Shown one piece after another: positions 19,287 to 30,597 of a stretch of 64,000 nucleotides of DNA; positions within the stretch are counted from its first letter, which is position 1; each line of letters begins with the position of its first letter. The notes under the pieces were generated by a model. It was given only the letters and a program-made list of their open reading frames with translations. It did no database searches and was not told the DNA's origin. Source of the stretch: Symsagittifera roscoffensis. Its lineage: Eukaryota > Xenacoelomorpha > Acoela > Convolutidae. Both the position numbers and the translations under genes were made by a program. The stretch covers positions 34,197,651 through 34,261,650 of the forward strand of contig NC_087062.1 of the NCBI RefSeq assembly GCF_963678635.1, written 5' to 3'.

Positions 19287-21949
19287 GGTGATTTCGAGGG
19301 TTCTATCATGTCGTATTCAAGCAACATTTCTATTTCCGCTCGGCACGCTTCCGATTTATGTGGCGTCATTCGCCTTGCGCCTTCCCTATGGGGAACGGCG
19401 CCCTCTTCTAGTTCGATTTCGTGTTCGACGAAATTACAGCAACCGATGTCCGCCTTATGTTTTGAAAATACTTCGGCGTTCCGATCTAGGAGGTCCCGCA
19501 ATTTTTCAAAATCTCCCTCACCTATTTTTCCTTTTAAATGTTCTATTTCTGGCAAAACCGGTTTGTCAGAATCTAGTTCATATGACGAGGGGCGTTCCGG
19601 AAAATTCGAGCAGCTCGATAAGCCGTCGTCCGTTTCGGATTTCATTGGAAACAATTTATGGATAGATTTTAATTCATTAATTCTCTTTAAGATTTTATCT
19701 TTATTTGCATGATAAGGACAGTCTTTCACACTATACTTCTTCGAGTTTTCTGTCTCCTCATAGTCGGTCCTCATCGGCAAGGCGTAGCCAAGCTTCTTTC
19801 CACGCTGGATTGAAACCGTGGTGTCCAGTGTGTTCAACAACACACTGACACACAGTCCGTTTCGCGTTACCGAGAAGCTCCGGCCTAAAATCACCGAACT
19901 CTGACTATTTGGATTCGGTACTAAGCAAACCTGTTTGCTATCACTTAACGAATTTAAATTTCTCATTCTAAAAATTGCTACTACAGCTTGTCCTGGTTGT
20001 AACTTTACTTTTCTATCCAAAAAAACTGGTACCTTATTTTCATCTGTTATTATCCTATTAATTGGTCTCTTAACATACTTTCGGTCCGGGTTTCTAATCC
20101 GTATTAGACCGTTGTTCAAGTCAATCATCACGTCAAAATTCCTGACAAAATCTCTGCCAAAGATGAATTGGTCGGCGTCGTCCAGATTCTCTACCACCAG
20201 GAAGCTCATCCAAAGGTTCCGTCCTCCCATGTGAAGGACCGTCACCGGTGTTCTTCCGGCTACGTAGATAGCTCCTCGATTTGCAGCGGCTAGTCGGAGA
20301 TTCGTAGGAATCAAATCTTCCCGCGTGAAGCCCATTGGACACCTGTCGAAGTGGATGCCATCTGTGGTCAGTCTGGCTTGATTCATGGCTCTCAATTCAT
20401 GTTCAATGTCCATGAGGATCATTCTTCCGGCATTTCGATTTGCTAGGTTTCTCAAGATGTTGTTCCATCTCATGACTCCCTCGTTGTGCCTTCTTCCTGA
20501 TGCTGTCAGGCTTCTTGCGTTCATTGGCACCGTGCAAACGGTCAGTACCGCGCAACTGAACTTCTGCCAGAGAGTAGTAAACAAACACACCATCATTGAT
20601 TCCCACAGTGCTTCCTGCTCATCTGATCCTCTGGAGATATCATTCGTCCCAACTAAGATCATCACATTGGGTATCTTCCCTGGATTCATCAGCTCCACCA
20701 TGCGATATAATTGGGCAATCGTCGCGCCTCCAAAGGCCATCACCGTGGTGACCCATGAGGTCCTCAAATTCGACAGCACTCTGACTAAGCTGTCTCCCAA
20801 TATCAGGTGAGATGTCCCGAGTGGTGGTTGCTGCAGGTTCACAGCTGGGCTCCAGGTAGCTCGATTGAAGCAGGCTCTCGGATCTGTCTCCGGAACTCCC
20901 GTGAAATTATACTTCAATTGATTATTCTTCTGCACGTCTATTACACGAGACACTTTCTTCGCTGGCATCTTCCTTACTTTCCTCTCTGGGATTCTCGAGT
21001 TCCCCATGAGTGGTGTCACGTTACTCATCCATTGTCTGATTACTGTCTGGGAGAGTTGTACTCTGCCCGTATCGTCAATCGTTCCATAGGGTGCAGTCAC
21101 CCCGGAACCTGGTGCATTCTTGTTAGCGACCAATCGTCCAGCGGTCTCTATCAGTTTTCTCACTGTCTGTTCTACGACGGGATCACCCAAGGTGTCACTA
21201 GGATCCGGGATTGTTACTCGGTTCGTCTCTGCTGGAAGCCGTGTCTCCGTTGTTTGACTCATTTCTCGAGGTGTCAAGAGCTCCATCGGGGACTGCCCAC
21301 GAGGAATATCCCTTGCAGGTATCACTTTCTCAATGGACGTCGTCAACGCCACCTGCTCCGATCGCTCTTTGTATTCCTGCCTTAAGCGTTCGATCTCTTG
21401 ACCCTGCTTTTTGTTGCAGTCTTCAAACAACTTTCTCCACAAGTCCCGGTCTTCCTCCATCGCCAGCATGGTCTTCGTCATATCGTCTAACTCCTTCTTC
21501 GTACTTCTCAACTGATCGTTCATCTCGTCCAGATCTTGTATGGTTTGGTTCGTCTGAACCTTCTGTGTTACTTTCGCCCCTTTTGGTGGCACAGCTGCTC
21601 TCAGTGGTGAACCAGACGAGGTCGCCTCGCTGTTCATCTCCCGATGCATTCTCGTCAGCCCAGGTTTGGGCTTGGAGGGCATTGGCATCTCACCTGGTTG
21701 GTAAGTCCTAGAACTTCCCAACCCAGGCTCATTCGCCAAGTCACTCCCTGAGAGAGCCCCGTTTCTCCACCTCATCACTCTCATGTTCGGGCGGTCTAGT
21801 ACTCCTCTTTCTCCATATGCTGCCATCAACAGGACTTCCGTGGGGCGGTCCCCACGGTTGTCGTGCCCCAAGATGTTAATCAGGGCGGTCAGCAACATCC
21901 TAGAGCGAAGTCTCGTTTCGATCAGCCGACGATAGATCGCATCTACCAT
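19214..21949 (-). CDS. Chimeric SGNH-protease frame across the U2/U1 junction (damaged start, 911 aa)
   Basis: Codons of ORF A through DGIHFD are fused in frame, at the junction near 20336, to the protease C-terminal half (GFTREDL..., FIFGRDF) and on to the start of RT. The normal MDNFN start is lost because of a deletion of about 17 bp plus small indels near 21898-22005, so the frame opens at an internal Met. It ends in a frameshift at the five-C run at 19248-19252. The protease DTG is not part of this chimera. Confidence 0.7.
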   Translation of the reverse strand: MVDAIYRRLIETRLRSRMLLTALINILGHDNRGDRPTEVLLMAAYGERGVLDRPNMRVMRWRNGALSGSDLANEPGLGSSRTYQPGEMPMPSKPKPGLTRMHREMNSEATSSGSPLRAAVPPKGAKVTQKVQTNQTIQDLDEMNDQLRSTKKELDDMTKTMLAMEEDRDLWRKLFEDCNKKQGQEIERLRQEYKERSEQVALTTSIEKVIPARDIPRGQSPMELLTPREMSQTTETRLPAETNRVTIPDPSDTLGDPVVEQTVRKLIETAGRLVANKNAPGSGVTAPYGTIDDTGRVQLSQTVIRQWMSNVTPLMGNSRIPERKVRKMPAKKVSRVIDVQKNNQLKYNFTGVPETDPRACFNRATWSPAVNLQQPPLGTSHLILGDSLVRVLSNLRTSWVTTVMAFGGATIAQLYRMVELMNPGKIPNVMILVGTNDISRGSDEQEALWESMMVCLFTTLWQKFSCAVLTVCTVPMNARSLTASGRRHNEGVMRWNNILRNLANRNAGRMILMDIEHELRAMNQARLTTDGIHFDRCPMGFTREDLIPTNLRLAAANRGAIYVAGRTPVTVLHMGGRNLWMSFLVVENLDDADQFIFGRDFVRNFDVMIDLNNGLIRIRNPDRKYVKRPINRIITDENKVPVFLDRKVKLQPGQAVVAIFRMRNLNSLSDSKQVCLVPNPNSQSSVILGRSFSVTRNGLCVSVLLNTLDTTVSIQRGKKLGYALPMRTDYEETENSKKYSVKDCPYHANKDKILKRINELKSIHKLFPMKSETDDGLSSCSNFPERPSSYELDSDKPVLPEIEHLKGKIGEGDFEKLRDLLDRNAEVFSKHKADIGCCNFVEHEIELEEGAVPHREGARRMTPHKSEACRAEIEMLLEYDMIEPSKSPWACGVVMAKKKGGSLDFVATFVT

Positions 21950-22415
21950 CGGTCCTACATATGCCTCTGCAGGTCCATCAATTCATCCAGGTTGAAATTG
22001 TCCCATACTGTTCTTTCCAAGTTTGATTTGATTTCGATTTCAAGTTTGGACTCAAGTGAGCAATTAAATGATCAATCAGGATCTAGAAAAGGAATCACGA
22101 CTGTCACACCTGTCAGTTTCACACCTTAATATATATCGTTAAAATTTGCTTAAAGACAGTTCAGATAAAAAGATATTTATCCTAAAATTTATTAAAATCA
22201 ATTGGTTTCTAAAATTTTGGAATTCGACTTAAGATTGGACAATCCAAACTTTGGATCTATTCCCAAAATCGTCATTTAGTTGTTCATGGTCACTAACGCT
22301 TTACTTACCCATGATCTTAATAACCTAACACATAACATAACATAACATAACATAACACACATATCACATATTACATGCAACTTGGTCTTTGGCCTAACAC
22401 CCTCTCGCTCATCAC

Positions 22416-23277
22416 TCAGCCTATACTTAAGTAATATTTCTTATGTAGATACACTTGTATGTTCGTATCAGAGAATATCGCGTGTACAAGCGCGTACAAT
22501 TCCCGAGGATGCAGTCTTCCTCTATTTGGATCGTACACTGGAAGCGACAAGCTCCTTCACGTCCATCTTCCACAAGGAAGTCCCTCAGCCTCGTCAGAAG
22601 ACAAGACTAGGTTTTCTGGGTCCACGTGCTGCTTCTCTGTCGCCCTCGTTACCAAGAAGCATAAGTACTTTCCCGGTATCTGCGACACCGCCGGGGGTAA
22701 GGCTGCTACGCCCCCTATCCCTGGTCTTTGCTTCCAAAGGAATTCACGTTTTTTGTATTCCCTCTTAAAATCTGCCGCTAGCGCCGTCCTAAAACTCATG
22801 TCTGCGGTGATTGCTATCGCACATGTTCTGTTGTGAAGTATGAAATCACTATCTGTTAAGTACTATGTTACTTGAATATTCATTTGGTAAGTTAAAATAT
22901 GACTCAACTACCCTGCCTATGTCAGGTATTCTTAGGTTCTTCGCCTGTTTCTGCTTCTAAGTTTCCTGTTTCTCTTGCTATTCTCAATTTTTTTATTATC
23001 AAGTTTTCAGTGTGGGTTAAGTCCTACCCCCCACTCCCCGGACAAAAATATCCATTCGGCGTCCCCGTCGATCGCATACCGGGTATTAAGTCAAGATTAG
23101 AAGCTGGAATGAGAAGTTGTCCTTCCTGGGCAGCCCAGGAAGGATCATCTCGTTCGGTCTTAATGTATTTTCGCGGCTTGGTCGCGATCTACGTCTTGAA
23201 TCGTAACGCTGGTCTGTTTAGGGTCTGATGTCATTTCGTTCAGCCACTCTAAGACACGCAGGTTCGTCAGGTCTTGT
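22416..23277 (-). pseudogene. Macro-domain segment, unit 2, broken by many indels
   Basis: This stretch is homologous to 14260-15066 but carries many one- or two-base insertions and deletions relative to the other four units (for example near 22549, 22565, 22598, 22834, 22859, 22928, 23017, 23055, 23171). Pol stops just upstream because of an extra G near 23284. The density of indels is far above the rest of the array and looks like poor consensus as much as true decay. Confidence 0.7.
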
Positions 23278-26200
23278 TCATTTGGACTGCTGTTGCTCAT
23301 CGTCGAACTCCACCTCGGGTTTCGACCAGTCGTCAACCCACTCATCGTTGTGATCATCGACTATGTCAATGTCTTGTGACACGGTTATTTCCTCTAAACC
23401 CATTACTTCCTCCACTATTTTCTTTAGATCTATCCTATCCACTACAAAGTCGTCACCGTAAGGATTGTATTTCTTTCTTGGTCTCATCCCGTCTTTCTGA
23501 CGAGTCTGCATCGTGAACGCAAGATCTGGTTCCATGTTCTTGGGAATCTCTGTCTGTTCGGAATCCTGCCAATCTTCCTCTGCGTAGGGCAAGGTTTCAT
23601 CGTCTGCTTCGATCTGTTCGTTGGGATCCAGGTCCAATGGTGTATCCGTGCCTTCCTCTACGACTTCGTTTCCATCGTTCTTCTCCCTGGTGCCTTTTTC
23701 ATTGATCTCACAAGCAGGGTCCATCATTAGATAATCCCCCTCTTCCATGTCTGCAGGTATACACCAGTCTTCTGTCGATGGATTGTGTGGCTTGATGTTC
23801 TCGTAGTGGGCGGCTCGGCCAGTACTCAGTCTATAAAAACGTCCCTCCTGGTGCACCTCCGTAATCATGAAGGGTCCCCTCCACTTTTTTAGAAGCTTCT
23901 TTGTTCCTTTCGGTGGTATAACGTTCTGAAATACCCATACGTAGTCTCCCACCGAGTAGGCCTTTGCACCAGCTGCTTTCTTGTCGAATCTTTTCCTCTG
24001 CCTTGCCTGTGCCTGCTGAGTGTTTCGTCTACACAAATCGTTCAACTCCTGTTGGCGTTTGATCACATCCCTCACGTAGACCTGTGGGGACGTTTTCTTT
24101 CCCTCATACTCTGGGTAGAAGAATGTCAAGGGTAAAGACTTCTCGTGTCCCGTCAGCATCATGTGTGGACTGACTCCAGTGGTGGAGTGTTGCGTGCTAT
24201 TATAAGCTCCCATCACCTGTGGAAGGTATCTGTCCCAATCGGTCATGTACCTGGAACAATATACCCTCAGCATCGACACTAACGTCCTATTCTGTCTTTC
24301 CACTAAGCCATTCGTCTGAGGGTGGTATGTCGTGGAGTGAGCCTGAGCGACTTGTGACCGTCTCATAAGCTCTTTCGTAAGCTCGCCTACGAAAGCCGTT
24401 CCATTGTCCGATTGAAACGTCATTGGACATCCGTGTCTTGCTATCCACGTATTGATCAGGTGGTCGCATGTCTCTTCCGCCGAGGCAGTGATGCAGGGCA
24501 CGGCCTCTGCATACTTCGTGAAGTGATCTATCATGACCAAGACTTGGTTGTAACCGCTGTCTGTCATGCATATCTTCTGGTGATCTATCTGCACCACCTC
24601 GTTGAATTCAGACGACTCAATTGATTGTAAAGGAAATCGCAACTTCCTAGGATCCTTGACCCGTTGGCATGACAGACATGCTGTCACCCATTTCTCGCAT
24701 GCCTTTTTCCTCCCAGGCCACTCAAAGCGCTTCAGGATCCTCTGATACACTTTGTCGATCCCTTGATGGCCCATCTGATCATGCGACCTGAATAATAGTT
24801 CTGTCTGATAGAGTTGCGGCAACACTATCGCGTTATATTTGTATAAGACCTTGTCTTCTTCTCTTCTCCTGCAAGCCACGATCCCGTCCTTGTTCAGATA
24901 TAATCTCCCCTCCTTCTGCATGAAGTATTGTCTCAGGATCCTATAGCTGTCTTCTTCCAGGTCACCTTTGTCAGGTGCACCGTTTTCTATCCACCTTTTT
25001 AGGTTGCTTGTCATGCGATCATTTCTCTGCGCCCTTAGAAGGTCCGAGAGTCTGTATCTCGCCTTCAAGTACGTCTTCATGACTCTCATCTGACTGTTCA
25101 GCTCGTTGGGCTGATGTGTGTCTTCTTCCATCTTAACGCACCAAATCTTCGCCAACGGTTGTGTTTCTTGTTGAAACGGCTGAAGATCAGTCCTGACTAC
25201 CTCTTTCTGCGGCAACAGGCTTATCGAACGTTTCGATACCGCTATCGTTTCTAAGTCATCCGCTGCGTTGTCAAAGACTCTTTCGCTTGGTATTAGGTAG
25301 CGATCACTGTCAGGATCCTGGTACACCTCTCTGTCCAGGTCTCTCGCCCGAGTTTCCACTAGTAGCGTGTGTATCGCCAGTTCTGACAGCTCGGATCCTG
25401 AACTCGAGTTCCTGTCTGAATAGGTGTCCATTCCTGAGTTTCGGGAATCATCATCTGTCGAAGAGGTTGTGCTGTAGACTGCACGCTCCTCCAGATCATG
25501 TCTGTGCTTTCTTCGCATCCATCTGAACTCCCCGGACAAAACCTTGTTCTCTCGGTCCTGTTTCTCATCAGGAATTTCCTCGTTTATCTCAGACTCCCCG
25601 GACAAATTTCCTTGTCCCGGGTGTTGATCTTGTGATCGCTGGTTTTTCTCCTCATCCTTCTCCCCGGACAAATAGTCTTGCAGCAGATTTTGTTCTACCT
25701 CTTCACCCTCTTTTTCCCGGTCTACAAAGGTGACGGTTTTCTTTCGCTTGCTGCTCCCCTGTTCTTTCCGTCCGTAAGAAGTACTGGTTAAAATCTCTTG
25801 GGGTATTGAGGATACTAGTTGCTGAACTATTGTCCTACAATCCCTCTTGTTCTCTTCGTGCTGTTGTCTGGACGGCATGATCTTCACCTTCTCACTGACT
25901 GTTAGCGATGCCACTGCTGCTGTCCACTCGGGGTCATCTCTGGTCACTTCTCTTTCTAACAATCCACCCAGTATCCGCATCACTTGTGGTGTGACTTGCA
26001 CCGTTTTATCCAATAATGAGAGGCTGTTTATATTCATGCGAGAGAGTTCTTGCTGGACCAGGTTCGAGCGCAGCAACAAATCCAAGGGGACCGGGTCCTC
26101 CCTTGACAGGATCTTTATCTCGGCTGCTTTCTCTACAGGTAACTCAGGATGCCCCGGAATTGGATGTCCAGACTTATCCAACCATCTCGTTAAGGGAAGC

Positions 26201-27456
26201 GCTTCATAAGTTTCTTTGTCCAGAAACGAGAATCCCTCCTTTACTTCCGCCTGATTGGCCTGCTTCTGCTCCAATCTTTCATAGAACTCAGTTTTCTTGC
26301 TGAGACTGTCAGCATTCTGATGTTTATCACGCATCCTGTGTTCGATTATCATATGGTAGCCATCCAGTCTTACTATCCATCTACCAATATAACTCTGATC
26401 CATCGAGTAGGTCTTCAACCAGGATAACGCTCTGTTGTCCACGCGTAACTTGAAGGGAGCGCTCCCCAAGTATGCACGGTACTTCTCCACGAAGGTAACT
26501 ACTGCAAACATTTCTGCTTTTGGTGCGCCATATTTGATCTCTGTGTCACTCAAGACTTTGCTGCCGTATGCAATGGGACGGAGAACTGTTCTTCCGTTCC
26601 ATTCTTGCTCTTGATGCAATATTCCTGAGATGGCCACCACCGATGCGTCTGTGTCAAGAACATACATGCCCTTTTCTGTAGGCATGCCCAGCACTGGCGC
26701 TTCGCACAGTTCCCGCTTTATGTTCTCGAAAGCAACTTGTGCCTCATCGTTCCATTCGAACTTTTTCCCTTTGTTGCGCATCAGCTTCTGCATCGGGTAC
26801 ACCTTGTCCACGTATCCTTTTATGAATTCTCGGTAGTAATTGGCAAACCCTAGGAAGCTCATGAGCTGTGTGTCCGTTCTAGGAGCTTTCCATGTCAGCA
26901 CAGCCTCTACTGCTTCTGGATCTGGCCTCACACCATGCCGGTCCACCATTCTTCCCAGGTACTTGATCGAATCCCTAAGGATTTCACATTTCGATGGTTT
27001 GCATTTCAAGCCTGCTCTTTTCATACATCCGAAGACCTCATCGAGTCGGTCAATGTGATCCTCCAGGGTCGGTGTCGCTATGACTACGTCATCCACGTAG
27101 CACATCAAGAGATTCCCGTACTTTTTGGTCACTCCTGTCAAAGCCTGAGCCATCAGCCTTTGAAAGGTTGCTGTTGCATTGCACAAGCCGAAGGGCATCC
27201 TCTTCCACTGGTACAACCCCAATTCGCACGCGAAACCGGTTTTTTCCCTATCCTTTTCCCGCAAAGGAACCTGCCAGAAGGCAGAACCTAAGTCCAATGT
27301 GGTGAAGAACTTTGCATCACCAAGTTTAGATAGGCTCTCGTCTATTCGCGGTATCGGGTACGCATCTTTAATCGTTACCGCGTTCAAGTAACGAAAGTCG
27401 CAACAAAATCTAAGCTGCCCCCTTTCTTTTTCGCCATTACTACTCCGCAAGCCCAT
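23278..27456 (-). CDS. pol: pol fragment, unit 2: RT, RNase H, linker, integrase (1392 aa)
   Basis: Same domains as unit 1, with intact YVDD and a D58D35E integrase (QSDNGT). Type-b unit markers are I in the RNase H EIKYG motif, R in CLSCQRVKD and T in VTPQVM. In the zinc region, WPGR replaces WPGM. The frame is cut off from its upstream protease by the five-C run and from the macro domain by a one-base insertion. Confidence 0.85.
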   Translation of the reverse strand: MGLRSSNGEKERGQLRFCCDFRYLNAVTIKDAYPIPRIDESLSKLGDAKFFTTLDLGSAFWQVPLREKDREKTGFACELGLYQWKRMPFGLCNATATFQRLMAQALTGVTKKYGNLLMCYVDDVVIATPTLEDHIDRLDEVFGCMKRAGLKCKPSKCEILRDSIKYLGRMVDRHGVRPDPEAVEAVLTWKAPRTDTQLMSFLGFANYYREFIKGYVDKVYPMQKLMRNKGKKFEWNDEAQVAFENIKRELCEAPVLGMPTEKGMYVLDTDASVVAISGILHQEQEWNGRTVLRPIAYGSKVLSDTEIKYGAPKAEMFAVVTFVEKYRAYLGSAPFKLRVDNRALSWLKTYSMDQSYIGRWIVRLDGYHMIIEHRMRDKHQNADSLSKKTEFYERLEQKQANQAEVKEGFSFLDKETYEALPLTRWLDKSGHPIPGHPELPVEKAAEIKILSREDPVPLDLLLRSNLVQQELSRMNINSLSLLDKTVQVTPQVMRILGGLLEREVTRDDPEWTAAVASLTVSEKVKIMPSRQQHEENKRDCRTIVQQLVSSIPQEILTSTSYGRKEQGSSKRKKTVTFVDREKEGEEVEQNLLQDYLSGEKDEEKNQRSQDQHPGQGNLSGESEINEEIPDEKQDRENKVLSGEFRWMRRKHRHDLEERAVYSTTSSTDDDSRNSGMDTYSDRNSSSGSELSELAIHTLLVETRARDLDREVYQDPDSDRYLIPSERVFDNAADDLETIAVSKRSISLLPQKEVVRTDLQPFQQETQPLAKIWCVKMEEDTHQPNELNSQMRVMKTYLKARYRLSDLLRAQRNDRMTSNLKRWIENGAPDKGDLEEDSYRILRQYFMQKEGRLYLNKDGIVACRRREEDKVLYKYNAIVLPQLYQTELLFRSHDQMGHQGIDKVYQRILKRFEWPGRKKACEKWVTACLSCQRVKDPRKLRFPLQSIESSEFNEVVQIDHQKICMTDSGYNQVLVMIDHFTKYAEAVPCITASAEETCDHLINTWIARHGCPMTFQSDNGTAFVGELTKELMRRSQVAQAHSTTYHPQTNGLVERQNRTLVSMLRVYCSRYMTDWDRYLPQVMGAYNSTQHSTTGVSPHMMLTGHEKSLPLTFFYPEYEGKKTSPQVYVRDVIKRQQELNDLCRRNTQQAQARQRKRFDKKAAGAKAYSVGDYVWVFQNVIPPKGTKKLLKKWRGPFMITEVHQEGRFYRLSTGRAAHYENIKPHNPSTEDWCIPADMEEGDYLMMDPACEINEKGTREKNDGNEVVEEGTDTPLDLDPNEQIEADDETLPYAEEDWQDSEQTEIPKNMEPDLAFTMQTRQKDGMRPRKKYNPYGDDFVVDRIDLKKIVEEVMGLEEITVSQDIDIVDDHNDEWVDDWSKPEVEFDDEQQQSK

Positions 27457-30191
27457 GGTGATTTCGAGGGTTCTATCATGTCGTATTCAAGCAACATTTC
27501 TATTTCCGCTCGGCACGCTTCCGATTTATGTGGCGTCATTCGCCTTGCGCCTTCCCTATGGGGAACGGCGCCCTCTTCTAGTTCGATTTCGTGTTCGACG
27601 AAATTACAGCAACCGATGTCCGCCTTATGTTTTGAAAATACTTCGGCGTTCCGATCTAGGAGGTCCCGCAATTTTTCAAAATCTCCCTCACCTATTTTTC
27701 CTTTTAAATGTTCTATTTCTGGCAAAACCGGTTTGTCAGAATCTAGTTCATATGACGAGGGGCGTTCCGGAAAATTCGAGCAGCTCGATAAGCCGTCGTC
27801 CGTTTCGGATTTCATTGGAAACAATTTATGGATAGATTTTAATTCATTAATTCTCTTTAAGATTTTATCTTTATTTGCATGATAAGGACAGTCTTTCACA
27901 CTATATTTCTTCGAGTTTTCTGTCTCCTCATAGTCGGTCCTCATCGGCAAGGCGTAGCCAAGCTTCTTTCCACGCTGGATTGAAACCGTGGTGTCCAGTG
28001 TGTTCAACAACACACTGACACACAGTCCGTTTCGCGTTACCGAGAAGCTCCGGCCTAAAATCACCGAACTCTGACTATTTGGATTCGGTACTAAGCAAAC
28101 CTGTTTGCTATCACTTAACGAATTTAAATTTCTCATTCTAAAAATTGCTACTACAGCTTGTCCTGGTTGTAACTTTACTTTTCTATCCAAAAAAACTGGT
28201 ACCTTATTTTCATCTGTTATTATCCTATTAATTGGTCTCTTAACATACTTTCGGTCCGGGTTTCTAATCCGTATTAGACCGTTGTTCAAGTCAATCATCA
28301 CGTCAAAATTCCTGACAAAATCTCTGCCAAAGATGAATTGGTCGGCGTCGTCCAGATTCTCTACCACCAGGAAGCTCATCCAAAGGTTCCGTCCTCCCAT
28401 GTGAAGGACCGTCACCGGTGTTCTTCCGGCTACGTAGATAGCTCCTCGATTTGCAGCGGCTAGTCGGAGATTCGTAGAAATCAAATCTTCCCGCGTGAAG
28501 CCCATTGGACACCTGTCGAAGTGGATGCCATCTGTGGTCAGTCTGGCTTGATTCATGGCTCTCAATTCATGTTCAATGTCCATGAGGATCATTCTTCCGG
28601 CATTTCGATTTGCTAGGTTTCTCAAGATGTTGTTCCATCTCATGACTCCCTCGTTGTGCCTTCTTCCTGATGCTGTCAGGCTTCTTGCGTTCATTGGCAC
28701 CGTGCAAACGGTCAGTACCGCGCAACTGAACTTCTGCCAGAGAGTAGTAAACAAACACACCATCATTGATTCCCACAGTGCTTCCTGCTCATCTGATCCT
28801 CTGGAGATATCATTCGTCCCAACTAAGATCATCACATTGGGTATCTTCCCTGGATTCATCAGCTCCACCATGCGATATAATTGGGCAATCGTCGCGCCTC
28901 CAAAGGCCATCACCGTGGTGACCCATGAGGTCCTCAAATTCGACAGCACTCTGACTAAGCTGTCTCCCAATATCAGGTGAGATGTCCCGAGTGGTGGTTG
29001 CTGCAGGTTCACAGCTGGGCTCCAGGTAGCTCGATTGAAGCAGGCTCTCGGATCTGTCTCCGGAACTCCCGTGAAATTATACTTCAATTGATTATTCTTC
29101 TGCACGTCTATTACACGAGACACTTTCTTCGCTGGCATCTTCCTTACTTTCCTCTCTGGGATTCTCGAGTTCCCCATGAGTGGTGTCACGTTACTCATCC
29201 CTTGTCTGATTACTGTCTGGGAGAGTTGTACTCTGCCCGTATCGTCAATCGTTCCATAGGGTGCAGTCACCCCGGAACCTGGTGCATTCTTGTTAGCGAC
29301 CAATCGTCCAGCGGTCTCTATCAGTTTTCTCACTGTCTGTTCTACGACGGGATCACCCAAGGTGTCACTAGGATCCGGGATTGTTACTCGGTTCGTCTCT
29401 GCTGGAAGCCGTGTCTCCGTTGTTTGACTCATTTCTCGAGGTGTCAAGAGCTCCATCGGGGACTGCCCACGAGGAATATCCCTTGCAGGTATCACTTTCT
29501 CAATGGACGTCGTCAACGCCACCTGCTCCGATCGCTCTTTGTATTCCTGCCTTAAGCGTTCGATCTCTTGACCCTGCTTTTTGTTGCAGTCTTCAAACAA
29601 CTTTCTCCACAAGTCCCGGTCTTCCTCCATCGCCAGCATGGTCTTCGTCATATCGTCTAACTCCTTCTTCGTACTTCTCAACTGATCGTTCATCTCGTCC
29701 AGATCTTGTATGGTTTGGTTCGTCTGAACCTTTTGTGTTACTTTCGCCCCTTTTGGTGGCACAGCTGCTCTCAGTGGTGAACCAGACGAGGTCGCCTCGC
29801 TGTTCATCTCCCGATGCATTCTCGTCAGCCCAGGTTTGGGCTTGGAGGGCATTGGCATCTCACTTGGTTGGTAAGTCCTAGAACTTCCCAACCCAGGCTC
29901 ATTCGCCAAGTCACTCCCTGAGAGAGCCCCGTTTCTCCACCTCATCACTCTCATGTTCGGGCGGTCTAGTACTCCTCTTTCTCCATATGCTGCCATCAAC
30001 AGGACTTCCGTGGGGCGGTCCCCACGGTTGTCGTGCCCCAAGATGTTAATCAGGGCGGTCAGCAACATGACCACCTCTGGGTCCTCCAGAGCGAAGTCTC
30101 GTTCGATCAGCCGACGATAGATCGCATCTACCATCGGTCCTACATATGCCTCTGCCAGGTCCATCAATTCATCCAGGTTGAAATTGTCCAT
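27384..30191 (-). CDS. Chimeric SGNH-protease protein across the U3/U2 junction (935 aa)
   Basis: Begins at MDNFN, the native start of ORF A, and runs through the coiled coil (~160-235) and the SGNH domain (GDSL ~409-412, GTND 458-461, DGIH 554-557). It then enters the protease C-terminal half at the junction near 28506 and ends shortly after the KKKGG motif of RT, because the five-G run on the coding strand is one base short. Marker residues: SEMPMP and LISTN. Confidence 0.8.
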   Translation of the reverse strand: MDNFNLDELMDLAEAYVGPMVDAIYRRLIERDFALEDPEVVMLLTALINILGHDNRGDRPTEVLLMAAYGERGVLDRPNMRVMRWRNGALSGSDLANEPGLGSSRTYQPSEMPMPSKPKPGLTRMHREMNSEATSSGSPLRAAVPPKGAKVTQKVQTNQTIQDLDEMNDQLRSTKKELDDMTKTMLAMEEDRDLWRKLFEDCNKKQGQEIERLRQEYKERSEQVALTTSIEKVIPARDIPRGQSPMELLTPREMSQTTETRLPAETNRVTIPDPSDTLGDPVVEQTVRKLIETAGRLVANKNAPGSGVTAPYGTIDDTGRVQLSQTVIRQGMSNVTPLMGNSRIPERKVRKMPAKKVSRVIDVQKNNQLKYNFTGVPETDPRACFNRATWSPAVNLQQPPLGTSHLILGDSLVRVLSNLRTSWVTTVMAFGGATIAQLYRMVELMNPGKIPNVMILVGTNDISRGSDEQEALWESMMVCLFTTLWQKFSCAVLTVCTVPMNARSLTASGRRHNEGVMRWNNILRNLANRNAGRMILMDIEHELRAMNQARLTTDGIHFDRCPMGFTREDLISTNLRLAAANRGAIYVAGRTPVTVLHMGGRNLWMSFLVVENLDDADQFIFGRDFVRNFDVMIDLNNGLIRIRNPDRKYVKRPINRIITDENKVPVFLDRKVKLQPGQAVVAIFRMRNLNSLSDSKQVCLVPNPNSQSSVILGRSFSVTRNGLCVSVLLNTLDTTVSIQRGKKLGYALPMRTDYEETENSKKYSVKDCPYHANKDKILKRINELKSIHKLFPMKSETDDGLSSCSNFPERPSSYELDSDKPVLPEIEHLKGKIGEGDFEKLRDLLDRNAEVFSKHKADIGCCNFVEHEIELEEGAVPHREGARRMTPHKSEACRAEIEMLLEYDMIEPSKSPWACGVVMAKKKGGSLDFVATFVT

Positions 30192-30597
30192 ACTGTTCTT
30201 TCCAAGTTTGATTTGATTTCGATTTCAAGTTTTGACTCAAGTGAGCAATTAAATGATCAATCAGGATCTAGAAAAGGAATCACGACTGTCACACCTGTCA
30301 GTTTCACCTTAATATATATCGTTAAAATTTGCTTAAAGACAGTTCAGATAAAAAGATATTTATCCTAAAATTTATTAAAATCAATTGGTTTCTAAAATTT
30401 TGGAATTCGACTTAAGATTGGACAATCCAAACTTTGGATCTATTCCCAAAATCGTCATTTAGTTGTTCATGGTCACTAACGCTTACTTACCCATGATCTT
30501 AATAACCTAACACATAACATAACATAACATAACATAACACACATATCACTTATTACATGCAACTTGGTCTTTGGCCTAACACCCTCTCGCTCATCAC

